From: Diplolepis rosae
Taxonomy: Eukaryota > Arthropoda > Insecta > Hymenoptera > Diplolepididae
Direction of reading: 5' to 3'
Length of the DNA stretch: 64,000 nt
NCBI GenBank assembly: GCA_030998225.1
Contig: JAPYXD010000684.1
Span: 1,986,501 to 2,050,500, forward strand
Position numbers and translations under genes: made by a program. The notes under the pieces were generated by a model, which did not search any database, was not told where the DNA came from, and saw only the letters and a program-made list of their open reading frames with translations. Positions 32,100 to 44,294 of this stretch are shown here, one piece after another. Position 1 is the stretch's first letter; each line of letters opens with the position of its first letter.

Positions 32100-32930
32100 C
32101 ATTCAACTTCAAAGTCAAAGAAATGATCGGTCACGATTTCGCGCGCGGATCGATTAAGTTCAATGGTCAGAAAAAATCTGACCTTCAGCGGCGAAGTCTC
32201 GCGAGCTGCACCGTCATATGTGCAGTTGCGCACCATCCTTGCGTCTTCCCACTAATTAGAACTAGTGCAGCTAGCCAATAGTATTGATTATATATCCCTA
32301 CTCATTAACATAAGTTCTAGATCTCTATATCCCTACTTTTCTTCTCAAATGCACGTGGACCACAGCATCAAGGGCTGCCGCTCAAGTTTATAGTCACGTA
32401 TCACATACTCGAAATTCCTATGAAATCTATGTCGTGAAAATTATCATCTTCTTTTAGAAGTAAACTACCTGTCACACTTCGATTCTATTTGTTTATTCTA
32501 ATATAATTAATGTGTCCTGGTTACTCAGAAGATAATTATAATAGTCCTATGTAGCGATATTCTGGCACCCGAATTTGATAATAATTTTACGTTCTACTTA
32601 GGTTCTCAGAAAAGTATTTAAACAATAAATGCTTTGCTCTAGCACGTATTCTAAATATTATAAAGGCTAGTCGCATTTGGTTCTTAATTATTAACTGTAG
32701 AATAAACACATAATAACTGTACTGATATCATGCAGCATTCATATTCATTTTATTTCTCTATGTCGAAACGCTCTTATTCTATGCCAATCTCATTACTTTA
32801 TTTATAATTATTTATTTCATGAATAATTATAAAACTATTCTTTTATTTTATCGAATATTTAATTCGAGATTATTCAAACTTTCGCGCAGAAATCAAAGCG
32901 CCTCTAGTGGCAAAATCGACTATCGTCACA
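32100..32930 (-). repeat. Probable LTR edge of a minus-strand retroelement (left limit uncertain)
   Basis: On the minus strand, a purine run (TAAGGAGAGAAA, 32931-32942) is followed at once by TGTGACGATAGTCG, the layout of a polypurine tract and LTR start. The stretch to its left is the only non-AT-rich DNA in the area. Position and strand fit the 3' LTR of Gypsy-3, about 2.5 kb beyond its integrase. No second copy is in the window, so the other end cannot be set. Confidence 0.35.
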
Positions 32931-32942
32931 TTTCTCTCCTTA

Positions 32943-34278
32943 GAAAAAGGTCGCTTCCATAGAACGGCCTTTTTAAACCTCATTTACGATAAAAACGATT
33001 TTGGCGCGATCTTCAATGATGAGCAATTTGATTATACGGATTTACATAGGTAAAAACTGACTTAAGTTTCAGTGGTGTCATTCATCGGTAATATCGGGAC
33101 AAAAATATTCATGGTAAGTTGATATTAACCTTTTAAAATACGCAAACATCTTCACTTTTGGTACACACTACATATCCCCACTCCATGTATACAATTTAAA
33201 ATTTCTAATTAGGTAAGTTAAAATATAATTATCAATTGCAACAAACAATATAATTCTAATAAAGCATTAAAATTATGATTCACATTTCTAACCTCCAAAA
33301 TCAAGACGTGATTGAATTCTAAATGTAAGTAAAGAAAATAAATCTTAAAATTAGAAATTATTATTATACCTTTTTTATTTTTTGTAATATTATAAATTTT
33401 GTTTCATTTATTTATCATTATAATAAGGATGTTGTGGTTTGATACAGGGTTCCACCCAGGAGGAAAGAACACACAACATTTAAATCCCATACGTGTACGA
33501 AAACACGCAGACGTGCATCAATTTTTTCTTCTACTCTAAGTTAATGAATTAAATATTAATTCACCTTTATATACTTTTAATTGAAACCTTTTGTTTTTCT
33601 CTAGGTTTAGGTTCGAAGGGATATATACAGGTCCCAAGCAAATTTTTCAGCGAACATAGTGTTGAACGTTAAAGACGGAATTCTGAGAAGCCGTGATAAT
33701 GAACCAGATCAACCACGACCTACGACATTTGTGTATGGTCATGATTTCAAGGAAAGTCGTTTGGTTAAAAATCTAATACTATTTTTCTCTTCTTCTTTTA
33801 TAAAAATTAAACTACAAATTCTTCCTCTTTTATTTTATGAGAAAATGCTGGTTTTTATAAATATGACGCATAAAAATATATGAATTTATATGTTTATTAA
33901 CTAACTTTTGTCATAGATAGAAATATTTTTTTTTTAAATAATTTTTTGTTTCCTTTTTCTTCTCTTTTTTATGTAATTTAGTTTATTCATTCGTTAAATA
34001 TTTACATTGAAATTTTACTACTCGTGAATATTATTCACAAGTAAAGAGCTTGAAGCTCCTGCCTGCTTGTGGCGATTATTGGCTGAAGGGGATTTTGGAC
34101 AGAATTGTATTATATCGAACCACGACGTTAAAACCTCAAAATTATATTATATCGAGCCATAAACCTTGGGTCTCGCGATGACCAAAGACTAGATGTAATA
34201 CAATATCAAAGACTATTTCATATTATTTATAAAGTCCAAATATATTGATTATTTACAAAGTCGAATTTTTATATAGCT
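32943..34278. other. AT-rich DNA, no gene recognised; possibly Gypsy-3 3' untranslated region
   Basis: The frame 33659-33883 has no domain that I can name. The region lies between the probable LTR edge and the Gypsy-3 coding remnant. Confidence 0.4.
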
Positions 34279-34286
34279 GTTAGGCA

Positions 34287-34448
34287 CAGTGTTCGCAGAA
34301 CGTGGACGTAAACGGCCCCCACCATGGACCCTACCAGCTCATGGCTTCTTCCTCGCTCCACTGCCATAGGTTGGTTGAATGAGGAAGGCACGATGAGCTC
34401 GAAGCATCTATGGTGGGGGCCGTTTACGTCCACGTTCTGCGAACACTG
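34287..34448. mobile_element. Small hAT-type MITE with 8-bp target duplication
   Basis: 162-bp palindromic element. The ends CAGTGTTCGCAGAACGTGG continue as inverted repeats through GGCCCCCACCAT (about 39 bp) and partly beyond (AGCTCATGGC / GATGAGCT). Flanking octamers GTTAGGCA (34279-34286) and GTCAGGCA (34449-34456) differ by one base, as expected for an aged 8-bp duplication. CAG ends and 8 bp indicate hAT. Confidence 0.82.
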
Positions 34449-34456
34449 GTCAGGCA

Positions 34457-34814
34457 CTCCAGGCTGATCACGTGCGAGTGAATCTTTTAATTAGCATAGG
34501 ACGATTTCTCTTTTTGATTTTTAATTATTATGTGAAATCATAATTTTGCTTTTATCCTTATGTAAAGAGGAATCGTATATTTTCGGATTATATTAAATTT
34601 TGCTGTCTATTACATAAAAAGAATTTAATTCTTATTTCTTCTTTCGTTTCCCATATTTACCTCGATAATAAATTTAAAATAATAAATAAAAAAAAATAAA
34701 GTTACAATATTTATATATTAATATACAAGCAATACTTAAGAGAATATTCATACTAATACTAGATTGACTTTAACTTTAACTTATTAAGTAATAAATCTCT
34801 AATTGCCTTTAAAT
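34457..34814. other. AT-rich spacer, no gene recognised
   Basis: No coding similarity, inverted repeat or element end recognised in this 358-bp stretch. Confidence 0.5.
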
Positions 34815-34817
34815 TTA

Positions 34818-35413
34818 GGGGGCGTTCACATAATACGTCACGCGATTTTTAGCTATTTTTAACCCCCCCGTCCTCCCATGTCACACGTGGTCGCAAACCT
34901 CAGCACCCCCCCCCTTTCGATATCACGTCACACCTCTTAATTTTAGAAAACGTTTTTTTGTTAACGCGTACAAAATTCAGGAAAAAAGACGCTATTGATT
35001 ATTATTGTAGATAATTTTTTCAGAACTTTTATTCAACTTTCAGAGTAACATAGATAAGTTTTGAGATCATTTAAATAATAATAATAATCTGTGCGCCTGC
35101 GTAGATAGATGTTTCCCCCTCTTCTCCTAATGTTTCATGAAACAATGAAACTTTGACCACGAAATATTGAAATATTTCAAATGAAAGTTTCAATGTTTCA
35201 ATGAAACGTTACATAGCTTACAACCCTAAGTACAATGACGACAAGCGACACAAAACATATTTCCAACATTTTACCGAGATTTTTTCAAATTTCGTGGTAC
35301 ACATTTAATGTGTGACGTAACGCAGGGGGCACACCCCTCCCAACATGTCACACCACGTCACAATTTGCAGTCCCCCCCCCATAAACTGTGTGACGTATTA
35401 TGTGAACGCCCCC
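34818..35413. mobile_element. Harbinger-like MITE with TTA duplication
   Basis: 596 bp with inverted ends GGGGGCGTTCACATAATACG and CGTATTATGTGAACGCCCCC, flanked by TTA on both sides (34815-34817, 35414-35416). A 3-bp TTA/TAA duplication with G-rich ends fits PIF/Harbinger. Subterminal C-runs with TCACACGTGG and CACCACGTCACA are also roughly inverted. No open frame. It is inserted into the C-terminal integrase coding region of Gypsy-3. Confidence 0.78.
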
Positions 35414-35416
35414 TTA

Positions 35417-36690
35417 TGTAAATCGTAAAAAAGCATGTTTTACACAATTCATGTGAACTATTATAGTTTTTTGAGGAGAAATTTGTAACTAAATTAACAT
35501 TATTTAAAATTTTATTAATTTTATAAGGACCTCCATAATGGTCATCAAGTTTATCTTCACGTGCTTCAATTAATAACATTACGTATTCACCTACTTCAAA
35601 TTTCTTATCATTAAGTTTCTGATCATAGTAATTTTTGCAGCGCTGCTTCGCAGCCTCTAAGCGAGCGACGCAGAGAGATTGTGTCTCTGTTATTTTATTT
35701 AACAACTCATCAACCATCGAAATATAAGTCATAGGAACATTTTCATCGGCAAATTCAGAAGGGAATCTAACTTTGCGTCCAAAAACTGCCTCATGTGGTG
35801 TGACGCCAGTGGACTCATGAACCGAAGTATTAAAAGAAAACATGGCATAAGGTAACCATTGATCCCAAGAGGATTTTGTACTATAATGACGTAAGTATTC
35901 TACAAAGGTATGATGGCTTGTCTTTAATGCACCCAACGACTGAGGATGATAAGCAGTAGAATGATACTGCTTAATTCGGAATAACGCGGCAAAAATAGCC
36001 ATAAGCTTGCTCGTAAATTGTTTTCCCTGATCGGTTTGTATAGTTTCAGGACAACCGAAAATGCATATTATATTTTCAGCTATCGCTATTGCTATGTGAG
36101 GTGTATCTATTTTGGACAACGGTACAGCTCCTGAATATTTAGTAAGGCAATCTTGTCAGGTGAGAATGAAACTATTTCCGGATTCAGTAGTCGGTAAAGG
36201 ACCAACTAAATCGATTTGAATTTTTTGTGAAAAATCTAATTGGAGTATGCGTAATTTGCATTAGTAATTTAATCTTTTGTCTAACTAATTTCTTTCTTTG
36301 ACATGAGTCGCATGTACGGACATATTCACGAATTTCTTCTCGCATGCCTTTCCAGTAAAACCGTTCGCGGATTCGATCAAAAGTTTCAGTTTCACCTTTA
36401 TATCCACCTACAACTGAGTCGTGACATTCTTGAATGATTTTTTGCCTATCAGCTTCTGGTGGAGTTCTAACTTCAGAATTGCAAATGCAAATTGTATATC
36501 TTCCTTTTCCGAAATAAGTTCTTAAAATTTGCTCAATAACTTTCCAACGAATACTATCTAACCCATTACCAACCCTCAATACGCTGAAATTTTTTAAACC
36601 CATTGTTTCAACAGCTTCTCGAAAAGTCGATACTGCTAACTCAACATTTTTAGAAAATTGTTTAGCATTGTAAGTTTCTTTTACAAACAA
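35417..36690 (-). pseudogene. pol: Gypsy-3 pol, integrase
   Basis: The HHCC domain is in 36184-36690 (H in QECHDSVVGGYKG, CDSCQRKK). A frameshift near 36230 precedes the first catalytic aspartate (IQIDLVGPLP), and a TGA near 36165 follows. The frame 35358-36119 has the second aspartate (QTDQGKQF). At the third position it reads QSLGALKTSH where NGxLERSH is expected, so the catalytic glutamate is a lysine. YGGPYKINKIL is the GPY/F module. The last residues of the open frame are MITE-encoded. Confidence 0.88.
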
Positions 36691-36698
36691 ATTGAAAA

Positions 36699-37529
36699 TT
36701 AAACGTTTTTTATTTTTACAGATGTAACTAATCCAACTTCAGCATTTTCTTCTCGGATATCGGACAACTTAATCAACGAATTATCCATTAATTCACGACC
36801 TACTGGAGTTGTCAACACTCCATCGTAAGTTACAAAATTTATTAAATTATCATCACGTAAGAATAACTTGTCATTACTAGACGTAAACAAAGGGGTAGGT
36901 ATGCTATTTCCTTCTTTAGATCTTGCACTCAAGACAGGTATCACTTCTACGGATTCGCAATCCTCGGTTCGAATGCGCTTTGTTGGCACCGGACAATTGA
37001 ATAAAACTTTCATGTCTTCAATTACTAGTCCCCAAACTCCCAACATTTTAACACTACTCTTTCCCATTACATTATCTTTATCACAACTTACTTCGGACCG
37101 ATCAACAATGGATTGAGTAGTCTCTCTCTGTGGTTGATCACTCCACACACACTCTCTCTCTGAGTCTCTTAAAGGGGGATCCTCCCTTCCGTCACTGACC
37201 CGTCCGGCGCAGTCCTGAGTCTCGAGGACGTGAGTTTCAATAACTGGTACCTCAATCCCGTCACTGACCTTCTCCACCAGTTTCTCTTTCTTCTCTCTTG
37301 GCAAAGTACGGTGGTTGATATCAGTCTTGACAATCTCCACCCCTCTCGCCATTTTAGCCCCTTTGCTAGCTTTCACCTCAAGATCCAACCCAACTGCCAC
37401 CTCATGCTCTCGCGAAGGGAAAAGCTGGGAGCCCAGATTCCTCAGGACGCGGTCTGTGCGCCCAGTACAACCAGCCCCGTCATGGCCCGGCCCCTCAACG
37501 ATTGCTGCAGCACCTTGAAGGGTTCGCAA
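36699..37529 (-). pseudogene. pol: Gypsy-3 pol, RNase H-integrase spacer
   Basis: 276 codons of charged, low-complexity sequence ending in the conserved island RDDNLINFVTYDGVLTTPVG plus DNSLIKLSDIRE. No known domain is recognised. This is the equivalent of the Gypsy-2 spacer at 27841-28983; it lacks the AT-hooks and acidic array of Gypsy-1. The frame ends at 36699 and the integrase begins in another frame a few bases on. Confidence 0.7.
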
Positions 37530-37606
37530 ACCCCGAGAGGGCCTTCTCTTTTGAGAGAGACCTACTCGCTCCCCCGATATGGTTTTCGTCAGAACGCCAC
37601 TCTGGT

Positions 37607-38260
37607 CTAGAATACCGGATTCTCTCTCTCATTTAATTCTTTATCGGTCTCGAAGTTACTCTCCGTCTCACTACAAAACTCATCATTTGTACTAGGAAAA
37701 ACTTTCTCTATAGGGTACTCGTGAAACATTATATCACTTGTGGAGGGCACGTCCGCAGTTAGCAAATCACCACGATTCATAACCGGCAAACTGTCACCTC
37801 CTCCCTTTTCAACCAAATCCAAGTCAACTACCGGATTCCTGGAAAGCGCATCCACATTAGCATTTACCCGTCCTGGCTTGTAAACTATCTCATAATCATA
37901 CTCTTGAAGCTTTATTTTCCATCTAGCTAATCTAGATCCAACTGTAGGGTCCTTTAGATTACAAAGCCATAGTAATGGACGGTGGTCTGTCACCAACTTA
38001 AGCCTTTGACCATAAATATAAGGACGAAATTGCTTAATTGCAAAGATAATAGCATACAACTCCTTCTCTGTCGTGGTGTAATTCATTTCTGCATTCCCTA
38101 GGGTTGTAGATGCATATGAAATCGGTAAATCTTCCCCTATTATTCTCTGACTCAAAACAGCACCTATCGTGTAATTAGAAGCATCTGTAGTTATAATAAA
38201 AGGTTTCGTAAAATCCGGATACTGTAAAATTGGTTCAGAACATAAAAATTTCTTTAAGAG
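37607..38260 (-). pseudogene. pol: Gypsy-3 pol, RNase H and start of spacer
   Basis: Open from about 38260: QYPDFTKPFIITTDASNYTI, then EKELYAIIFAIKQF, TDHRPL and NVDALSRNP, so the RNase H signature residues are retained. After it comes FHEYPIEKVFPS, the short island also present in Gypsy-2. A stop at 37607 and a frame change lead to the next spacer segment. Confidence 0.88.
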
Positions 38261-39250
38261 TATTAAATGCCTTTTTTTTCGTCAGTCCAAATGAAAAGTG
38301 ATTTTTTCTTTAATAATTGTGTAAGAGGTTTGGCAATGAACGCGGAATTTGGTATGAAACGCCTATAATAGCCAGATAGATCTAAAAATTGCTTAACATT
38401 TTTGCGACCTGTAGGTTTTGGAAAATTTTTAACAGCTTCTACTTTTTTCGGGTCTGGCTGTACCCAATTTTCAGATGTTGTATGTCCTAAGTAACCTATT
38501 TCCTTGCGAAGAAAATGACATTTTTCTGGTTACAAAACTAAGCCAGCAGTTTTTAAACGACCAAGCAACTTTTCAAGCTTTTGATTATGCTCCTTCAAGG
38601 ATTTTGCGTAAACCACTATGTCATCCACATAAATGAAGAGTTCAATACCCTGTAATCCTGAAAGAACTCTATCCATCAGCCTCTGGAAAGTAGCAGGGGC
38701 GTTTTTGAGACCAAATGGCATTCTTATGAACTCAAAATGCCCAAAAGGTGTTGAGAATGCGGTTTTATATCTATCTTTAGGCTCAACTTCAATCTGGTGA
38801 AAGCCAGCAGCTAAATCCAACTCTGTAAAATATTTAGACCCACCTAATTGGTCTAATATGTCGGTTATATTAGGAAGTGGATATGCATCTCCCACGGTTT
38901 TTTCATTAAGCACACGATAATCAATTACCATCCGCCATCGCCGATTTCCTTGTGGATCTGCTTTTTTCGGTACCACCCACACAGGTGAATTATAGGGTGA
39001 GTCAGATTGTTGAATTTTTCCCCCATCTAAAAGAGCTTTACCCTCCTTTTCTACGAATTCTCTTTGAATTATAGGTAGTCTATGATTCGGTTTTCTGACT
39101 GGTTCCTCGTTTATAGTGTTTATAACATGTTTAACGACATTAGTACACCCTAGTTTATCCCCTTTAATAAAAAATTGGTAAGGAAATGTTTCGATAGTTT
39201 CAAGGAAGTTTCTCTTTTCTTCAGCATTTAAATTTGTTAAGGAGGTTGGG
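38164..39250 (-). pseudogene. pol: Gypsy-3 pol, linker and reverse transcriptase
   Basis: Linker with FPYQFFIKGDKLGCTN, then [51 protein letters not shown] and the intact catalytic YVDD, ending at LKTAGLVL. A TAA at 38528-38530 interrupts; the same frame continues with CHFLRKEIGYLGHT and FLDLSGYYRRFIPN until a frameshift near 38270. RNase H begins after it. Confidence 0.88.
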
Positions 39251-41335
39251 TAGTAGAATGAAAATGATTAAAAACTTTTGACACTTTCACAATCCACTGA
39301 TTAATATTAAAGGAAAATCACGTAAAAATTTTAAAATGATTGACAATGCAGTTTTCGAGAAAATCAATGTCAAAATAGTCCTCTTATACATGGGCTCTTA
39401 TGGGAGAAAACTGAAGTCCATCAATCTCCCTTCAATATTTTTGTTAAAAATGATAAACTCATTGGAAGCTCAGTTGCAATATGAACTTTGAATATTTCTG
39501 AATATTTTGAAACAAAAAAAATGTGCACTTACAGTGTAGTTATTTAGATAATTGAACTTGAAGAAAATATATTCGTTATTTTGGGGCAAACGATCAGCCA
39601 TCATCAAAGAAGTGTGGCAACGCTGCGGTATCTGCTATATTATAATAGTAATACAGATTCACAGGATTCATTGTAAATAAACAACGTACTTATGAAACAT
39701 TACATGCTTAATCACTTTTATTTATTAGAACGCTGTACAAACAATCTCATTATAAAAAATATCAAAAATAACTTATTATAAACTAAAGAACATTTTTTCA
39801 ATACTTACAGACTAATCAATGTTCGGTTGATTATAGTGTTTAAGGTTGTATGTAAAAAAATCGATCTCTGGTAGAATTTTTAAAAAAAGGAGCTGATATT
39901 TAAATAGAATAATTATTTATATGCATACAAAAAACCAGTTCAAACAACACAACGTTGCCAAACGTCTTTCGTTATTTCAAAGAACTTCAAGTTGATAAAA
40001 ATAAAGTTTATTTCACATAAAACATGAATTCGCTGGTATTTAATACTAAAACAAGATATTTACACTACACTTTATTGCACAACGATACGTAAACAAAACG
40101 AGTAGAAACTGGACCAACTTATTCATATAAACTTGCTACTCTTCTCAAGTATGACATGCCCTTAAAGCTCATAATTTTAGTAATAGATCAAATAAATTAA
40201 ATTTCTAGAAATCACGTCAGAGGTAATGAAATTTTGCATTTAGTGACCCAAAAACGAAGTGGTTTTGTGCAGCATTGATAAAAATAATGAAAAAAAAATC
40301 CAAATTTCATAGTTTTAACCATTTTTAATAACACCTAAAGCAATGAACTTTTCAAAATTCTTGTTCAACTATCACAAAGTTAGATTTACAGAAAATATCC
40401 AATGTATATGGAAGAAACTGTAAATATTTTTACCTAGATGCTGTGAAAGTAAAGTTGTAAAAATTCAAATTCGTGAAATCATTCATAAAAAAATATAAAA
40501 ATACTTTTAATGTATTTCTAAGTTGCATATTTTCAATTTTGTTTCTAATAATTAATTTTCCTAATTTGTAGGATCCGCTTTTTAGGTATGAAAATACTTT
40601 GAATTTTTACAACTTTTTGTTTCCCTAAATTGCAACTTTAACATTTCGTGACTGTTAGAGAGGAAGAAAACGAACGTATAGATAGACTACTTTTGGTTTT
40701 GAAAATAAAAAACAAATTTAATTGCTCTTATTATACTGTTTTTATTAATGTTAGTTAACTATTTTAAAAATATAAATTAATATTCACCTTAATTTATATT
40801 CTATTTTATTTAATTATTCATAATAATTTCCAACTAATTACAACTCTCATCAATTTCGTTCCTTGTTTAGAATTTTTCATTTTTTTCCATTTTTCAACTT
40901 AATTTTACCTCAAAAAAATAATATAAATACAGTGATATGTAGACAATTAAATATAAATTTTTTAAAATAGTTATTATTTAATGCCATAAAGGAATAAAAG
41001 AGATATTAATATTTAAATATTAATATGAGCTGAATGTTTAAAAATAGTTTTTGTACGAGATAAATATGAATAAAAAGTGGAAAATTTAATTTAAAATATT
41101 CAAATAATATTAATTTTTAAAGTCCGATCTCTTTTATTTGTTTATGGCATTGAATAATATATTTTTAAAATTTTTTATATATAATTCTTCGTATGTTACT
41201 GTGAATTTTCAGGAAGTGGTGGTACAGTTAGCGCCGCGTGTGGCGGTTTGGCAAACTAACTTAGGAATTCAACTCAGGACACTAACGGGGTGCCATCAAA
41301 GTTGGGTAAGTAAAATACTCTAGGTAATTTCCGTA
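39251..41335. other. 2.1 kb AT-rich DNA without recognisable gene
   Basis: No coding similarity seen on either strand. An imperfect inverted repeat lies near its end: TTATTTAATGCCATAAAGG (about 40975) against GTTTATGGCATTGAATAATA (about 41140), about 170 bp apart, which may be the ends of a small degraded element. Confidence 0.5.
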
Positions 41336-41621
41336 GTTTTTTACCGTAAATTACTAGGTATTTTACCCCACTAGTTCTCTACATGATGTAAATTACGCGG
41401 TTCTAAAATGGTGGATGATCCTCCATTTTCCTAAAAAATTAGATAATTTTCGATGTTAAGAACAGTGTAAGATGCGAATACAGCAAGTATGGGTTACTTT
41501 CTTGAAATTCTCTGCATATTTACAAGACCACAAATAGATAATTTAAAAAAAATATAATAATCATTGCTTTTTTTCAGTTTTTTTAAAAATAGATTTAACC
41601 TTTTATCAAAAAATCCTCGAG

Positions 41622-41766
41622 AAAATCCTCATGTTATTTTCGGACGAGGAAAACACGAGGAAATCCGCGAGTCAGAGAATTAATCCTCGCGGAATTTCTT
41701 GAGGAATTTGAAAATCGTTGCAGATTTCCTCATGTTTTCCTCGTCCGAAAATAACACGAGGATTTT
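41622..41766. repeat. Hairpin with 44-bp near-perfect arms
   Basis: AAATCCTCATGTTATTTTCG with GACGAGGAAAACACGAGGAAATC (41622-41665) pairs with 41723-41766. The loop contains a smaller inverted repeat (ATCCGCGAG / CTCGCGGA). Short and GC-contrasting against its AT-rich setting. Confidence 0.75.
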
Positions 41767-42099
41767 TTCAATAGGGTACACATCATTAAGCACAAAACTT
41801 CTCCAAAATATGAATAAAAAAACATATGAACAGCTTTCAGTTTCATATATTAAACAACTTTTTATAATAATAATAAAGGATGATCGTGAAAAATATTTTT
41901 TAACCACAGATAAAACGGACATACACTAAATGCAAAGAAAATCTGGAAAATCTATAAAATTTTACGAATTTGAGGTTAAAATATTAACCGGTATACTGGG
42001 TATACTCTAGAAAATTGTATTAATACATAATTGCATAAATATTTGAATGAACAAAAATAACAATATTCTACAATTGCTTATCTTTACAACTACATACCT

Positions 42100-42285
42100 G
42101 TGTCCCAAAAGGTGATTATATCCAACATATTTTAACACTTTACTACAAAATGAACATTTTGCAACATTTTTATTTTTCTCTCGCAGGCGCAGAAAGATCA
42201 ATTTATTCCATGGAATATATGGAAGCCCGAAGTGGGATTTTATTTTCGCCCGTTTATTTTTAGTCGATATTGATGATATGTTCAC
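42100..42285 (-). pseudogene. BED-type zinc finger exon of a hAT transposase
   Basis: Residues from ATG 42283-42285: WNKLIFLRLREKNKNVAKCS with CSFC and NHLLGH give the aromatic, CxxC and H-x-H spacing of a BED finger, the N-terminal DNA-binding domain of many hAT transposases. The match ends at CACAG followed by GTATGTAG, a good splice donor, so this looks like a first coding exon. No further transposase exon is recognised, so I treat it as a fragment. Confidence 0.6.
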
Positions 42286-42461
42286 GTTTAAGAAAAACTT
42301 TTCGGGAACGGAACTTTGAAAAAGTGAGGTTATATACAGTTCTATAAAGCCGCTATCTTGGCACGTAATTTATTTGGTATTTTACCGGTTTTCTACATAA
42401 AATACCTCATTTAGGTAATTTACGGAAAAAACCTCGAGTGACGCGTCACTGCACAACCCTG

Positions 42462-42893
42462 CATTTTCTTTTCTGATGCATACGGCTGCTTTAAAATTTG
42501 AATTTTGATAAATTGATATATGATTTAATATAATTATTTCGTGTATATGATATACATTTTATTGTATAATGAAGGATTTAATTTATATTCTATAATTACA
42601 TAGATAAAATTAATTCAAGGTTTTAGTATTCAGTGTATTAAATTCAAAATGAATCTAACCTCAAATTTCAATAGTATATAATTTTAATATATTAACAGAG
42701 AAACTGTTCTTAGGTTCTTCTTGATACAAATATATTTATATAAGTGAGTGACTCTTATTTAACTATGAAGGTACTTGAAATATTGATAAATAATTATTTA
42801 AAACATAAATTCTCAAAATTCCTTTTATTTTCTCTTATATTCTATAAATTCTGTAATATTCTTGGTTATATTACTTGAACTTAAATTCTCGAA
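42462..42893. other. AT-rich spacer, no gene recognised
   Basis: No features found. Confidence 0.5.
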
Positions 42894-42896
42894 ATA

Positions 42897-43702
42897 GACC
42901 TTTTTATCCTGAAAGGCGCTGGTGCGCATGTGCCGAAATTTGACGTCATTTCCGGATATTTCGTCAGGTTTTGTATAGAAAAACGATATTTACTGTTATA
43001 AATTAATATACTAAACAAATAAAAAAGCATAAATATTAAGAGAACGAAAGAGGCGAAAATCTACAACAAATTGAAAAAAAATACGGTGAAAAAACAGTAA
43101 AAAGTGCGGTTAAATCGTGAAATAGGTGCGAATGTTTACATCTGTCATCGATTGACCCCGTTGACTGCTGTTGACAAATGCATTTTTCGTCAAGTCTTGT
43201 ATGCAGAAAAGATATTTAAAGTTATTTTGGAAAATAATCAATTCAATTTTTGTAAATACAGCATAGTATTTCACTGTAGTATGTAGTAATAAATATTTGA
43301 AAATTAAAAAATATTTTGTAGCTTCAACAAAAAAATTAAAATATACTTTTTTAAACATGTATTTTGCAATTTCTTAAGTTTAATGTAAATTTTTAGAAAC
43401 TATTGAAGGAATGTACGTAACGCAGGTACAATATTTATCAAATTCTAATATAACGTGTAGTAAACATTCGCACTTATTTGACGATTTAACCGCACTTTTT
43501 ACTGTTTTTTCACCGGATTTTTTTTCAATTTGTTGTAGATTTTCGCCTCTTTCGTTTTCTTAATATTTATGCTTTTTTATTTGTTTAGTATATTAATTTA
43601 TAACAGTAAATATCGTTTTCCTATACAAAACTTGACGAAAAATCCGGAAATGACGTCAAATTTCGGCACATGCGCACCAGCGCCTTTCAGAATAAAAAGG
43701 TC
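42897..43702. mobile_element. Foldback element with about 240-bp arms
   Basis: The left arm 42897-43135 (GACCTTTTTATCCTGAAAGG...) pairs with the right arm 43463-43702 and is flanked by TA on both sides (42895-42896, 43703-43704). The arms carry CATGTGCCGAAATTTGACG and a TTCACCG block. The centre has no supported gene. TA duplication suggests a Tc1/mariner-type MITE. Confidence 0.75.
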
Positions 43703-43740
43703 TATGAGATAACCAAGTTGACGTCACAGGCCATGTGGTA

Positions 43741-44294
43741 GAGATAGACTGTAAGTTAGGTTGGTCTTGGACGACAGAAATATATGGGAATCATTGGGAA
43801 ATGAATGAAAAAAAATTTTCTAGCGTAAAAGTAAGTCATAAATTTATTAATAATTATATTTTTCAAGTGCAAAATCAATTTCCGCCTATTTTGAGTACCT
43901 ACTTGTCGCTTGTCATTCTTTTAATTTTTTAATATAAAATAAAATGTCATAATTTTGTAGGTTATGATGACCGTTTGTTTTGAAAGATTGGAAGAATGTA
44001 TCGATAAGCATGTTCTCGTTTTCAACACATTCTTCAAATCCTTCAAAACCTTCAAAACAAACGGTCATCATAACCTACAAATTTATGACATTTTATTTTA
44101 TATTAAAAAATTAAAAGAATGACAAGCGACAAGTAGGTATTCAAAATAGGCGGAAATTAATTTTGCACTTTAAAAACATAATTATTAATAAATTTATGAC
44201 TTAATTTTACGCTAGAAAATTTTGTTTCATCAATTTCCCGATGATTCCCATATATTTCTTTCGTCCAAGACCAACCTAACTAACAGTCTATCCC
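43741..44294. mobile_element. Foldback element with about 250-bp arms
   Basis: The left arm starts GAGATAGACTGTAAGTTAGG and pairs with the end CCTAACTAACAGTCTATCCC. TA lies on both sides (43739-43740, 44295-44296). The arms contain ACAAACGGTCATCATAACC near the turn. The short open frame inside is an arm artefact. Only about 35 bp separate it from the preceding foldback. Confidence 0.75.

Larger units (their letters stand above)
35417..39250 (-). mobile_element. Gypsy-3: 5'-truncated Ty3/Gypsy pol remnant
   Basis: On the minus strand from 39250 down: pre-RT linker, RT, RNase H, long spacer, integrase. Gag and protease are absent: similarity to Gypsy-2 begins abruptly at 39250 (NLNAEEKRN region). 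The downstream end is interrupted by the Harbinger-like MITE. The spacer and RT are clearly related to Gypsy-2. Confidence 0.88.
41336..42461 (-). mobile_element. hAT element remnant with BED-finger exon
   Basis: The right end, read on the minus strand, is CAGGGTTGTGCAGTGACGCG, the usual hAT start. The subterminal GTTTTTTCCGTAAATTACC has an inverted partner at 41340-41365 (TTTTTTACCGTAAATTAC). The left terminus itself is not recognisable, so the left limit is approximate. A hairpin (41622-41766) lies inside. Confidence 0.5.

Noticed and set aside
43735..43932. 65-codon frame with a hydrophobic end
   Set aside because: Lies in a foldback arm and has no independent support.
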